In this document: positions 31,440 through 42,225 of the stretch, one piece after another
Position numbering within the stretch: position 1 is the first letter of the stretch
Layout of the letters: each line of letters begins with the position of its first letter
Assembly: GCF_040581485.1 (NCBI RefSeq)
Contig: NC_090133.1
Location: 11,842,001 to 11,906,000 of the forward strand
Reading direction: 5' to 3'
Origin: Linepithema humile
Taxonomy: Eukaryota; Arthropoda; Insecta; Hymenoptera; Formicidae
Length of the DNA stretch: 64,000 nt
The notes under the pieces: generated by a model
Databases searched by the model: none
Told to the model about the DNA's origin: nothing
What the model saw: the letters and a program-made list of their open reading frames with translations, nothing else
Position numbers and translations under genes: made by a program

Positions 31440-33838
31440 TGTAGCAGAGTAGGAGCATTTTGTAGCCCGCGCCATATTGAGCCTCCGGCGTATTTCTTTT
31501 TCACATTCTTCATCGTTCGTGATAAGTAATCCCAGATAAACGAATTTATCAACAACGTACCCGGTCACTTCTCGAATGTACGGCAAGTTTCTCTGTGCTC
31601 TGTCTATTACCATCACCTTGGTCTTGTTTTGATTTAGTATTAGACCATGCGCCTCACTTGCAATACGCAGTCTGCCCATAATATCTTCCATTTCTTCTAT
31701 GCTTGTTGCGATAATGAGGGTGTCATCGGCATATCGGAGGTTACTGACCTTTTTCCCCCCAATCGATATGCCTCCTTGCCATTCCTCTAAAACCTGTCTC
31801 ATGATGTATTCACTGTAAATATTAAAAAGTGTGGGGGATAGGATGCAGCCTTGCTTTACTCCTGCATGCACTTGGAAGTTGTTTGAATATGTCTGGTCTA
31901 TTCGGATCTTTGCTGTGTTGTTCTGATATAGGCTGCGAATCATTACGATCAGATGTTGCGGCGTTTCCATCTCCTCCAAGATCCTCCATAACAGGTTCCA
32001 TTTTACTTTGTCAAATGCCTTGTTGTAGTCAACAAAACATAGAAACATTGGCAGATTATGATGGTAGAACTCTCTTGCCTTCTCTGTGAGCTGTCTTGCA
32101 TTTAAAATCTGCACTCTCTTGCCTTTGCCTGGAACGAATCCGGCTTGTTCTTCTGATATCTGAGGCAATAGGAACGACTTCAGTCGTCCATGTATGATGT
32201 GTAAAAGCACCTTACTAGCATGTGATATCAATGCCACAGTTCTATAATTCGTACATTCCAAGGGAGAGCCCTTTTTAAAGATGGGAACAAACTCGATTCC
32301 CGCCAATCCGAGGGCCATACGGTTGTTACTCATACAATGTTACAAATCTTGTGGATTACTTTCACTCCTCTGTCTCCCATAGCTTTCAAGACCTCAGCTG
32401 TTCCATCTGCTCCCGACAATTTTCTTGGTTTTAGGAGTCTAATTGCTCCTTCTACCTTTTCCCGCATTATGGAAAGTTCCCTTGGTAGATGTACGTTACT
32501 GTCCACCGGGTCAAAGTTGTCTTCATATAGATTTCGGCAGTACTTCCTCTACATCTCCGCAATGCCAATCAGATTATTAACCGCAGCTCCTTGTTCGTTT
32601 TTGATTGTTTGCGTGCACGGTTTAAACTCTCTGGATAGGTATCTGACTTTGTTGAACAATTCATGGGATTCATGTCGATTAGAGTGCCTTTCGAGTTCTT
32701 TGCATACTGTTGAGATATGCTCATTCTTGTCTCGCCTGCTGGCTGTTTTTATGTCCCGGCTTATTTGTTCAAGTCGTGTTTGTTTGTTATCATTGTCATT
32801 ATTCCGCTTTATAGTTCTTCTCTGTTCCACGAGTTGTAATGTGTTGTCAGTCATCCAGTGCTTCTTTTTAATACTTTCTGGTTTTGGGCATCGGTTTGTG
32901 GCTTCTGTAATCCATCCCTTTACCTTCTACCATGCTATTTCTGAGTGATTTTCCATTTCTGGTACTCCCGCATGTTCTAAAGCGGTTTGAAATTGTCTTG
33001 AGTCTGTCACCACCATCCGTTGCTTCATGCTAAACCCCAACTGTTTCTTTAGTTTGATTCTGAACTTAGCCCATAATAGATTATGGTCTAAGCCGCACTC
33101 CGCGCCAGGTTTCGTCTTTGCGTTAATTATTAGGAGGAGAACTTCCATCTAGATTTAATTAGGAAATAATCGATTTGGTTTTTTGTGTGGCCATGGAGGC
33201 TCGTCCATGTTGAGAGGCGTCTAGGATGCTGTTTAAATACGGTATTGACAATAGTCATGTTGTTCTCGACAGCAAAGTCTAAAAGCCGCTCTCCTCTAGC
33301 GTTGCTCTCTCCAAAACCATACTTTCCCACAATTGGTAGATTATCCTCAATAGTCTTCTCCACTTTCGCGTTAAAATCTCCCATCATTAATAAAGACTCT
33401 TTGGCAGGTATTTTGGCTGCTAGCTGTTCCAAGGCAAAATATATTTCCTCTACGTTGTTGTGTTTCCGAGGTCGGCATATATACTTGTATTAGATGGAGT
33501 CGTACTGGTTTCGCGTCCAGGTTTAACGTGATGAGTCGATCACTGATAGGGTGATATTCGTATACGTACGGTGCTAACTTTTTATTGATGATAAACGCCA
33601 CTCCATTTTTTCTTGTTTCGTCGACTCCCGACATATATATATATATCACTTGGTCTGATGTTTGGAAGTGTTCTCTTTCCCTCCAGTGAATCTCAGCTAT
33701 TCCACATATGTCTGTCATATGAGTTTTTCATCCAACTCCCTCTCCAATATGTGAAGTTTCCCCGTTTGTAAAAGACCACTCACATTCCAGGTAGCCAGCT
33801 CGATCGATTTCCTCAGCTGACACTTGCTTCTTCCAGTG
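31440..33838 (-). pseudogene. RTE-clade LINE: endonuclease and reverse transcriptase, decayed
   Basis: Reading leftwards from 33838: ATWNVSGL-like start, ISWREREHF, RKNGVAFIINKK and SDRLITLNL, then LMMGDFNAKVE and KNQIDYFLI. This is the apurinic-type endonuclease with Asp, Asn and terminal Asp motifs, often labelled craniofacial-development-protein-2-like in insect annotations. From about 32345 the reverse transcriptase follows: PIFKKGSPLECTNYR, FVDYNKAFDKV, GVKQGCILSPTLFNIY and the active site RYADDTL. RTE uses this protein to nick DNA and copy its RNA in place. Several frameshifts and stops (near 33150, 32540, 33430) and the loss of the end after 31440 make it inactive. Confidence 0.9.
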
Positions 33839-33841
33839 ACA

Positions 33842-34322
33842 TACAGGGTGTCCTGTAATAATTAACAAACCTTGCAGGGAGTGAAAGATGGTGGAATTTT
33901 GAACTAAAAATTCCTTTTCCACTTTTGGCTCATTGTCAAATCATTATTTACCGAGTTATTAACTATTAAAGTACCCCAATGAGACGGCGCACAGCCAAAG
34001 TACGCAGCGGCGTCGCGCGCCGTGCGATCCCTCGTGCTTGCTCCGGTTACATTGCCCCTGTCAAAATTGCATTTTAATTTGTCAAATTAATTAATACATA
34101 AATAAATAAATAAAAATAGTTAGAAATCGATCAACTAATTAATTTATTTGAAAAAATTACCGATAGATTGATACATTTTTACTAATAATTTTTCAAACAT
34201 TTTATTATGTTTTGTGGCCCTGAAAAGGGCTGATTTGCTCACAAAGCCGGCTTAAAATGTCCTCCATCGACTGCCAGACAAGCGTGGGTTCTTCGTTTCT
34301 TACGCCGAGATACTTCTTTGCG
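33842..34322 (-). pseudogene. 3' end of a mariner/IS630-like element with transposase tail
   Basis: On the minus strand a frame with SRRKKRRTHACLAVDGGHFKPAL ends at TGA near 34241. A final Gly-Gly-His-Phe motif is common at the end of some insect mariner-like transposases. The element end appears at 33844-33853 as CAGGGTGTCC next to TA. The 5' side is cut off by the family B LTR at about 34323. Only the last ~28 codons remain, so the family call is tentative. Confidence 0.45.
34213..34236 (-). promoter_or_regulatory. Histone-mRNA-like stem-loop just after the transposase stop
   Basis: On the minus strand AGCCCTTTTCAGGGCCACAA lies about ten bases after the stop. The metazoan histone 3' stem-loop is GGYYCTTTTCAGRRCC followed by ACCA-like bases. 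Here five of six stem pairs and the TTTC loop match, and the outermost pair is A/C. No histone coding sequence is present nearby. A downstream U7-type purine-rich element was not identified. Confidence 0.35.
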
Positions 34323-34711
34323 TAGGAAGTCGAACGCCGGGAACACCCGACCGAAGCAGAGAACGCCCTGCTCCTAGATCGACGGGATATAGGAAGTCGA
34401 ACGCCGGGAACTCCCGACCGAAGCAGAAAACGTTTTGCTCCTAGAACGACGGACAGGATGGGAACGAGTACGACCGGAGCTTCAGAGTGCGCCCTGAGGT
34501 TTGTTCGAGTCGTACTCGAAGGAATGGTGCTAGTCTGCTCCGCAAACCGGCTTTTATACCGGTCGCGCTACCCCCACTTGGGGTGCTACCCTGCCCGGCA
34601 GCTACCCTTTCTCAAGCTACTACCCTCGAATTGGGGAATCGGAATGCGGCCCGCGATGGGGGATGTTTACGCGAAGTCTGATCGGCGCTTAGTAACAGCG
34701 CGTACTGTTAC
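34323..34711 (-). mobile_element. LTR family B (copy 2), truncated
   Basis: The minus strand starts at 34711 with TGTAACAGTACGCGCTGTTAC, has TATAAAAG at about 34551-34558 and two of the ~62-bp hairpin repeats (CGAACGCCGGGAAC, GCAGAGAACGCCCTGC). It breaks off at 34323, so the last ~500 bp of the LTR are missing. The direct neighbour on that side is the mariner-like fragment. Confidence 0.8.
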
Positions 34712-35123
34712 ACTACTCTCCCCCCCTCCCTCTGCCTCCCCCCGTAAAGAAAATAAACATATTTTTGTATCACAGAAAGAAACGCTCGTAAAATAAAAAA
34801 ACTATGCGGTTTGTTTTAATTCTTAAATCTATGTGAAACGACGCGTAAATCTTAAAACTAATAGAACAATTAATACGCTGGTAAAAAAACAGAATTTTAA
34901 CAAAATTGAACCAATAATAAAAAGAACACGCAGGTAATACAAACTCTTAAGACTTCGGAACGGCGCAGTGTATTAACTCTTAAATCTACTTGACCAATAA
35001 ACGCAAAATTCTAACAAATAATTAACACAAAAATCTAACGAAATGACTATTCCTCCGTTGCTTTAGAGGTGGTTTCTGGAAACCGGTGCATGGTCCGAGG
35101 CTGGCCTTGATGATTGAACCGGA
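34712..35123. other. Unassigned DNA left of the antisense ORF
   Basis: No ORF is supported. If the region up to 36033 is one long LTR this would be its outer part, but the expected start (TGTACCGCGG) is not present, so it is truncated or different. Confidence 0.3.
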
Positions 35124-35709
35124 TTAGCCACCGGCCCGTTGGTGTAGATCCCGGTACTTCCGAGATTTGTGCGCGGCGAAGTACAGAACGTTCACCGTCG
35201 TCCCGTCATTGAGACGTACCCGGATCGGTAACGGTGGTGCCGGATTCTCGGTGGGAGCGACGGCGGCGGTTTTTTTCGTCTGGGAGCCTCCTTGTCACCG
35301 TTGTAATCCGGGTGGCGGTGTTCATTGGCGCGTTCCTGACTACCGCGTACGTTTTTTTGTCGGTATTGCCCGCTGGAGAATTTCCCGGCGCAGACGGTGT
35401 TTTTGCCGGAGTTTTTGCCGGCGATACGGCACTTGGAGTTGGCCGGCGACGCTGAGAGGCCGTAGTGGCGCTTCGCCGCTTCGGCTGGATTGGCGGCGGC
35501 GAGGTCAGCCAGACAGCCTTGCGACGGTAGTCGGCGTCGAACCGCTGGACAGAGGTTCCGGGTTTCGGAAGTCTCTTCCAGTTTGTGGCTTCGGTCTCCT
35601 CTTCCTCTGAACTGTCGGAGAATTCTCCAAAAAGTTCGGTGACTTTTTCTTTATAATTAGTCATCACCGTACCGAATAATTTGAATATTTTCTCCTTATA
35701 CCTTGACAT
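35124..35709 (-). CDS. Antisense ORF beside the Gypsy-1 primer binding site, function unknown
   Basis: On the minus strand an ATG at 35709 opens MSRYKEKIFKLFGTVMTNYK, followed by the acidic stretch DSSEEEETEA. Next come RLPKPGTSVQRFDADYRRKAV and a proline/serine-rich basic region (PPPIQPKRRS, RRRPTPSAVSPAKTP). The frame ends at 35206 (168 residues). Near 35270 another frame continues with PAPPLPIRVRLNDGTTVNVL...AAHKSRKYRDLHQ to a stop at 35126-35124, which suggests one frameshift. Composition and the upstream TATA box argue for a real gene. I do not recognise it. It could be an accessory gene in the LTR or captured sequence. It has no signal peptide or membrane segment. Confidence 0.5.
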
Positions 35710-35800
35710 TTTTCCTAGAGCGCGTATGTAGTGGTTATTAGCGCGTGTATCTGTGCTGCAACGCAAAGATACGAATTAAAAACTCTGTGTGACGTGGCGC

Positions 35801-35808
35801 TATTTATA
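35801..35808 (-). promoter_or_regulatory. TATA box for the antisense ORF
   Basis: The minus strand reads AGTATAAATAGCGCC, a strong TATA match 92 bp before the ATG at 35709, with a start site expected about 30 bp downstream near TTCGTATC. The corresponding plus-strand reading is weaker. Confidence 0.5.
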
Positions 35809-35950
35809 CTAAAATTTCCGGGTACCGCGAGGTGGTGCGTTCGGGGGATGGTTGCCGCGATATGTACGCCGCGTAGCAACGGGTTGTTTACAACGGCGTA
35901 GGATCTTGGGGACCTGAAATCCACGGGTGTCGCCTCAGGGGGACCCTTCA

Positions 35951-36033
35951 TTAGAAAGTGAAATTTTATTTTTAATATTATTTTTTATTTTTTTTTTAAT
36001 ATAGTGGTGTAGGCTCTGGGGAGCCGCGGTACA
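35951..36033 (+). mobile_element. 3' end of the Gypsy-1 5' LTR (family E)
   Basis: The segment ends GGGGAGCCGCGGTACA directly at the primer binding site, as an LTR must. Its last ~70 bases are the near-exact complement of the start of the 3' LTR at 42171-42225, so family E LTRs begin and end with long inverted copies. The left limit is not known; 35951 is where the shared stretch begins. Confidence 0.65.
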
Positions 36034-36051
36034 TGGCGCCCGAACAGGGAC
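36034..36051 (+). promoter_or_regulatory. Primer binding site for tRNA-Lys
   Basis: TGGCGCCCGAACAGGGAC is the classical 18-nt complement of the 3' end of a tRNA-Lys. It follows the CA end of the LTR with no gap and precedes gag by about 40 bp. It primes minus-strand DNA synthesis and fixes the element orientation as plus. Confidence 0.9.
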
Positions 36052-36091
36052 CGGTTTAAAAATTAAAACAAGACTCCAGATTTTTGAAACC

Positions 36092-37010
36092 AATGAGTAC
36101 ATGGGTTAATTATTTAAAGACCAAGTTGTCGAGATATTAGAATCTTATAACATTGATAGTACCGGGACTTTAGATAACCTACGGAAACGACTCCGGCTAT
36201 TTATTTCGCGAAGGCCCGATCTGTTTCAATCTTCCGCGGATAACCTGGACACCATGCCGAAGAGTAATTATTCGGCCAAAGCCGACGACGAGCCAATGGA
36301 GAAACTGGTTGTCTCACCGGTATTAAGCATAATGGAGCGGGCAAAACTCCTCAACCAAATAAGGAAATGGGACCTCCATTTTGACGGCAAAAATTTATTT
36401 TCCTTCTTGGAACGCGTAGAGGAGCTTGGCCAGGAATATGGCTTCATAAAGCGAGCATCTACTCCTCGGCCTACCGGAAGCATTAAAGGGCTATGCGTTA
36501 TTATAGTTTAGAAACCATAAGGCCTCCTGGAATACCTGGAACGACTTTTGCCAGGACTTCAAAGCATTCTACCTGTCACCGGGATACTCGCGGCAACTCA
36601 GACAAGAGGTACAAAGCCGGCAGCAGCAACCCAGCGAGCCGTTCGGAGTTTTTGCCATAGCTTTGCAGACACTAATGCGACGTGCCGGAGGGTACTCAGA
36701 GCAAGAGCAATTAGAGCAGGTCTACGAAAATATGAACCCAGATCTCCAGCTGTATATTCCGCTCGAAAGCGTTCATACACTGAGCGAACTATTCGCAAAA
36801 GTCGTTAATCTAAAAAAGATTCAACAAGAGAGAGCGACGGCCAAAATTCTCAGAGAAGAACAACCGAAACCAGGTCGGCGCTACATATAACAAAGACGAA
36901 TGTTGCTGGCGGTGTAAGCAGCGAGGACACACCCGTTGAAACTGCAGACTCACGCCTAAGAAAATTTGCTCCCAATGCGGGAAAGATGGAGTCCTGACCA
37001 AAAATTATCA
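36092..37010 (+). pseudogene. Gypsy-1 gag
   Basis: Gag is spread over three frames. It opens around 36092, continues as VEILESYNIDSTGTLDNLRK and PMEKLVVSPVLSIMERAKLLNQIRKW (to about 36460). Then it shifts to LPEALKGYALLW...NTWNDFCQDFKAFYL and FAIALQTLMRRAGGYSEQEQLEQVYENM. Next is a zinc knuckle CWRCKQRGHTR-NC with an internal TGA in place of one residue (about 36905-36950). A second, CSQCGKDGVLTKN, has lost its His. Gag forms the particle and binds RNA. It is inactive by shifts and stops. Confidence 0.8.
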
Positions 37011-38293
37011 CCCTCCAAAGGGAAACGGAACGCGGGTCGGGGGAAAAGCGGCGTACGCCCGGCCCGAATCAAAATAAAGTATACTCCGAGACCGCACGTC
37101 CTTCTGAAGATCGAAAGAAAATCCGTTTGGGCTCTGCTCGACTCCGGATCCGAAGCCTCACTGCTCAATACCGAGACCGCTCAACTAATAAAAAGAAAGC
37201 CGACCACGACGAGCGAAACAATACACTTAGCGGATGATTCAGAAGTAACCATTAACCAAACTGTCCATCTGTCACTGAAAATACCAGGAAAGACAGTTCG
37301 TCATGAATTTGCGGTACTACCGTCACTAAGTATGCCCATTCTCATTAGGACAGATCTCTGGGCGAAATTACAAATTAATCTACCGCCCCCTCCGGCTCAA
37401 CAGCAATATAAGCATTCGGCTATCGACTTGGTTACCACCGCTCCGGCTCTTGACAAGGCAAAAGAACCAAACCGGCTAAAAGAATTTTTGGATAGAGAAT
37501 TACCGAAATTCGAAAAAATTAAAGGCCTCACAGATCTAATCAAACATAAGATTCGATTAAAGCCAGGGCCTCCAATAAAGCAGAGATATCGGCCACGAAA
37601 TTCGGCCATGCAGAAAATTATTGACGACGAAGTCCAGAAAATAAGAAACGAAGGCGTAATTGAAGCATCAACTAGTGCCTGGAGTTCTCCGGTAGTCATA
37701 GTCAGAAAAAAAGACGGAACACACCGATTCTGTATAGACTACAGAAAATTAAATAATGCTTCAGAGAAAGACGCCTATCCATCGCCGCACATCACTGCTA
37801 CCCTCGAAAAATTAAGAGCTCGCTATCTCTCAACTCTAGATCTGAAAATGGGTATTGGCAGGTGCCCCTGTCTGAAGAAAGCCGACCAGTTATCGCATTT
37901 ACCATACCTGGCCGAGGATTCAAGCAATTTTAGGTAATGCCTTTTGGGCTACTCAGCGCAACTTTCCAGAGGCTACTCGATACCGTTATAGAACCAGAGC
38001 TTGAATCACACGTGCTAGTCTATCCTGACGACATCGTCGTCGTTAGCCGAACTTTCGATGAGCATCTAGGTCACTTGGCCGAAGTATTCCGCCGATTACG
38101 AAAGGCTAAATTACGGCTCAATCCAGAGAAATGCCATTTCTGCCGTGAAAGCCTAAGATACCTTGGACATATAATCGACAAGGAAGGCATCCACACCGAT
38201 CCAAAAAAAGTGAGCGCAATTACAAATTGGCTAGCTCCAACAACCGTGAGAAAAATACGGCAATTCATTGGAATGGCCTCTTGGTACCGATGA
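37011..38293 (+). pseudogene. Gypsy-1 protease and reverse transcriptase
   Basis: The frame from 36966 carries the protease ALLDSGSEASLLN (active-site DSG), and HLADDSEVTINQ. After it come the RT motifs SSPVVIVRKKDGTHRFCIDYRKLN and STLDLKMG. A shift near 37850-37935 leads to MPFGLLSATFQRLLD, then VYPDDIVV, where YPDD keeps both catalytic aspartates although the usual residue before them is Leu. LRYLGHIIDKEGIHTDPKK follows, ending in a TGA at 38291. The protein would cut the polyprotein and copy RNA. It is inactive because of the shift and stop. Confidence 0.9.
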
Positions 38294-38961
38294 TTTATCG
38301 CAGTCTTTTCAACTGTCGCTGCGCCCTTTACGCAATTAACGCGCAAAAATGTACGATGGAGGTGGACAGAGAAAGAAGAAGCCGCTTTCCAACACCTTAA
38401 AAAGGCTTTAACTACAGCACCAGTGCTTGCCTGTCTAGACTTTACACGTCCTTTCGTGCTGCAAACCGATGCCAGCACTCAAGGCTTAGGGGCAGTACTT
38501 ACTCAGAACCATGAGAATGGCGAGCGAGTAATAGCGTATGCAAGCCAAACACTTAATCCGGCAGAAAAGAATTACAGAGCTACCGAGCTGGAATGCCTTG
38601 CCGTCGTTTGGGAATTCGTCAAATGCGTGACTATCTCGAAGGGTATCACTTCACTGTATTGACCGACCATCAATCTTTACGATGGTTACAGCGATTAGAA
38701 TCTCCTACCGGACGACTTGGCAGATGGACTTTCAAATTACAGCAATACGATTACGATGTTCAATATCGTAAGAGCGCACTAAATCGCGTTGCCGATGCTC
38801 TTTCCAGGGAACCGGAGATAAACGCTGTCAGTCGAATCACCGCCTGCCGATGGTATGATAGAATCAAGGCAGCGGTAGAAAATAAACCGGAAGAGCTACC
38901 AGACTACAAAGTCATAAACGGGCAATTATTTCGGCACAAAATACACGATCTAAACTTCCAT
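38294..38961 (+). pseudogene. Gypsy-1 RNase H and start of integrase, cut by LTR C
   Basis: RNase H reads VLQTDASTQGLGAVLTQ, YRATELECLAVVWEF and, after one shift near 38620, TDHQSLRWLQR...DALSREPE. The connection towards integrase (RWYDRIKAAVENKPEELPDYKVINGQLF) stops at 38961, where the family C LTR is inserted after TSD CCAT. Coding resumes at 39672. RNase H removes the RNA template during copying. Confidence 0.85.
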
Positions 38962-39667
38962 TGTAACGGGGTTCCTTTCTCGACGCCGCGGATCGGCTCG
39001 CCGGAGTCAGGGTTCGAGAGAAAGGGAAGTCCAGATTGATGTAACTCGAGCGGATATAACTCAGAATCTTTATTGTTCAATACTTAACTTATATACCACT
39101 TATCTTACCTCTTATATATACATTGGTTGCGTGGTTGCGTGAATCGCGTCGCGAGAGGATAGGCGGGAACCTTTACAATTCGCGTACGGGGGTACTAGTT
39201 TCTACGCGTCAGAATACCGGCAGTACTCCGGTCGTGGAGAGGGAGCAACCTCTCTTCGTCGGCGGAAGCGGCGAGGGCCGAACACCGGGAGCACCCTGGC
39301 TTTGAAGAAGGAGCAACCTCTCTTCGTCGGCGGAAATAGCGGAAAGTCGAACGCCAAGAGCACCCTGGCTTCGAAGAGGGAGCAACCTCTCTTCGTCGAC
39401 GGAATAGCGGAGATGCAGTTGACTGCCTCGGGAGCTCCCTGAGGCAGTGCTTAAGCAGGATTCCGGATCAGGACAGGTGTCGTTATGCTGGTCGAGCCGG
39501 CTTATATACCTGGCTTGGGCCTCCCACTTGCGAGTATCGGTCGCGCAGTGGGAGTGGTCCCCACGCTGGCGTCGCATGGGCGCGAGCGCTCGTGGGTATC
39601 ATAGGCGTCGGGCCTATTTTCGGGCGGTCGGGTGCTTTAGGGACGGTGTGTGAAACGCACCGTCACA
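38962..39667 (-). mobile_element. Solo LTR, family C, minus orientation, TSD CCAT
   Basis: The ends are TGTAAC and GTCACA, with CCAT at 38958-38961 and 39668-39671. On the minus strand it starts with the hairpin GACGGTGCGTTTCACACACCGTC (in parts GACGGTG / CACCGTC), and has TATATAAG near 39502-39509. Tandem ~66-bp units follow (39225-39430) with hairpins such as GCCAGGGTGCTCTTGGC, then AATAAAG near 39070. It is inserted in Gypsy-1 pol, so it is younger than that copy. Confidence 0.9.
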
Positions 39668-40663
39668 CCATGAAACACCAAGTATCGAGCAATGGAAACA
39701 ATGTGTGCCAAAGAATTAGCGTCTATTCTTACACGCCTTCATGACGATTTTACGACAGGACATCCTCGTATCGCCAAAACTATAGCCCGAATTGCGCAAA
39801 TCTACTACTGGCCGGGTATGTTCCGGGAGATCGCGAAATATGTACGCCGCTGCGAGAATTGTCTAGCTTTCAAAACGCCGCAAGAAAAACCAGCCGGAAA
39901 TCTACACACCGCTCCAATAATCGCACCCTGGCAACAAGCTTCCGTAGATTTGATAGGCCCTTTACCGCGTTCCAAGCAAGGTCACACATGGCTATTAACC
40001 ATGATAGATAGATTTAGCAAATGGATCGAGATGATCCCATTACGCCGAGCTACCGCAACGAATCTCGCCCGTGAGGTCACAAATCGATTAATTTACCGAC
40101 ATGGCTGTCCTGAGCAAATTATCTCAAATAATGAAACTCAGTTTGCGTCCCGTCAGTTCCAGGATCTTTTAAAAGACTTCGGCATCAAACATCGTACAAC
40201 TCCAGTCTATGCACCGCATTGTAATCCCGTCGAACGAGCAAACCGAAAAGACAATGATCGCTCAATACGTTGGACGGGATCACCGAAATTGGGATGAATA
40301 CCAGCATTGCAATTTGCAATAAATACCGCAAAACACGAAGCTACCAGCTTCACACCGGTTTATCTCAATTACGGCCGAGAATTATCTCGACCGCATCCAG
40401 AAGATCGGAGTAATAGATACGAAATAAAAGATCCTGAGAATAATCGCAGACAACTAGAAGACGCTTTCGAGCTAGTTAAAATATAACTAGCACGCTCCTT
40501 TCAAAAATAAGAGCGTTATTATAATTTGAGACGACGCAATTGGCGGCCGAAAATAAGAGAACACGTATGAAAGCGTGAACAACCACTATCCGACAAAGTC
40601 GAAGCATTCAATGCTAATTAGCCCCTAAATACATTGGACCGCTCGAGGTCCGAAAGATTATAT
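39668..40663 (+). pseudogene. Gypsy-1 integrase, continued
   Basis: The zinc-binding part (HDDFTTGHPRIAKT...YVRRCENCLAFK) and core (QASVDLIGPLP first Asp; IISNNETQF where the second Asp is changed to Asn; CNPVERANR Glu) are clear up to about 40297. After that, weaker C-terminal text continues in shifting frames (NTAKHEATSFTPVYLNYGRE). It is cut at 40663 by the family A LTR. Loss of the second catalytic Asp would inactivate the enzyme even without the shifts. Confidence 0.9.
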
Positions 40664-42034
40664 TGTAACGATGCAGCGGGCTGCATCGTTACGGCTACGG
40701 ACCGTCCATCGTCCGTAGCCCACCAAGGGCGCATCGCGCGCCGATAAATTTCCTATCAAAAACAGCGGCGGTCAACCGCCGAAAATCCCCCACACCCGAC
40801 CGTTCCGAAATTCCGTTTTGTGGGGGACTCGCCGCCGAAACCGCCGATGCTTGCCGATTCGAAATCATTCGGCCGCCAGCCGGGTATAAAAGAGGCCCGG
40901 CTGAACGTCTTCTCACCAGACTCCGTTCGCTGATCGACAGCGAACAACCCTGCTACGAGCGTCCTCGTAGTCCCGACCGAGCATACTCGGACTCTATACC
41001 TGTGCCAGCACACGAGTATCCTCGTGTACCGCCGAGCGTCCTCGGTATTCTTTGATTCCAGGATACGAATATATTCGTATACCCGCCAAGCGTACTTGGT
41101 TCCTCTAGGCCACCGAACTTTGTATTGCGGGCATTTCCGCATACCTAGCCAGGTCGCTGTTCTAAATTCCGTCTTCGTACGAGCATCCTCGTACTCCCGC
41201 CGAACGTAATCGGCAGGCTAAGTCCGCATACCGCGTTTATTCGCCGGGATTTCATAATTGTAATCCGTCCGGCAAGCAACACCGCGTCGACCAATCCGCG
41301 CCGCCGAATAGTCCGCATCGATCTACGATCGAACAGACTCGCGATACTACGAACGCACTCACCGACAAGCGCTCCGTCTTGTACCAACCGTTGCGACACG
41401 ATCGCCCGCGCTTGCGCTCTCGCCGACCGCACCAGGACGCCTCACGTCATACTATATACTTATTCCACCGTCGCCTCAAATAATTATTTCATTATTACGA
41501 TACTTCGCATTTATTTTCACGTATACTTCGCATTTATTTTACGCCGCCTTAAATAATTATTTCACCGCCGCTCAAATAATTATTTCGCTTTTGCCGATAT
41601 CTTGCATTTATTTTCACGTTGCTTTCGCTTCTACTTTGCGCCGCTTTAAAATAATTATTTCACCATTGCTTAAATAATTATTTCGCCTTTGCCGATATCT
41701 TGCATTTATTTTCACGTTGCTTTCGCTTTTATTTTGCGCCGCTTTAAAATAATTATTCCACCGTTGCTCAAATAATTATTTTACCAGTAACGATACTTCG
41801 CATTTATCTCACGCTACTTATATGTTCTTTCGAATTCGCTTCGCACACGCTTCACATGTACACACGAGCATTGAAGCAGATCATTCGAAACAAATCGTAT
41901 TAACATGTTTCTCAATAAACGCTGTTTCATTATTTTGTTATAAACGAGCATTTGGTTTATTTGACATACCCCCAACCGACCGAACCTGGATTCCGGCGAG
42001 CTACTCCGCGTCCGCCGAAACTCACACGGTTTCA
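40664..42034 (+). mobile_element. Solo LTR, family A (copy 2), TSD ATAT
   Basis: It starts TGTAACGATGCAGC, ends GGTTTCA and is flanked by ATAT (40660-40663 and 42035-42038). TATAAAAG is at about 40886-40893. The hairpin array (about 40924-41214) matches copy 1 nearly base for base, including GTTCGCTG-ATCGA-CAGCGAAC. One loop differs (CATC for CGTC) while its stem is kept. AATAAA lies at about 41914. It is inserted near the end of Gypsy-1 pol. Confidence 0.9.
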
Positions 42035-42152
42035 ATATCACCAGTAATCATCGACCTGCGAGACTCTGAAGGCAGATGGTACCGACAAGTACATGTCAAG
42101 GACCTAAAACGAGCACCAAATGAAACAGAAACAGGCAAAGAATTAACCGAGT
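42035..42152 (+). pseudogene. C-terminus of Gypsy-1 pol after LTR A
   Basis: ISPVIIDLRDSEGRWYRQVHVKDLKRAPNE ends at a stop (42150-42152). VHVKDLK is the common closing motif of Ty3/gypsy pol, and it is also seen at the end of Gypsy-2. Reading continues across the LTR insertion when it is ignored. Confidence 0.75.
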
Positions 42153-42170
42153 AAAAAATTTAGGAGCCAA

Positions 42171-42225
42171 CGCCACTGTACCGCGGCCCCCCAGAGCCTA
42201 CACCACTGTATTTAAAAAAAATATA
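42171..42225 (+). mobile_element. Start of the Gypsy-1 3' LTR (family E), truncated
   Basis: TGTACCGCGGCCCCCCAGAG... follows the pol stop by 18 bp and matches, in inverted orientation, the end of the 5' LTR at 36033-35951. After about 55-70 bases it runs into a family B LTR, so the rest is missing. The two share an AATATTAAAAATAA stretch at the join, so the boundary is approximate. Confidence 0.6.

Noticed and set aside
34213..34322. Histone gene remnant
   Set aside because: Only the stem-loop resembles a histone mRNA; upstream text in all frames shows no histone C-terminus and instead a transposase-like ending.
35167..35610. Plus-strand ORF opposite the antisense ORF
   Set aside because: Rich in Arg, Gly and Cys without domain or acidic/basic pattern; typical mirror of the minus-strand ORF.
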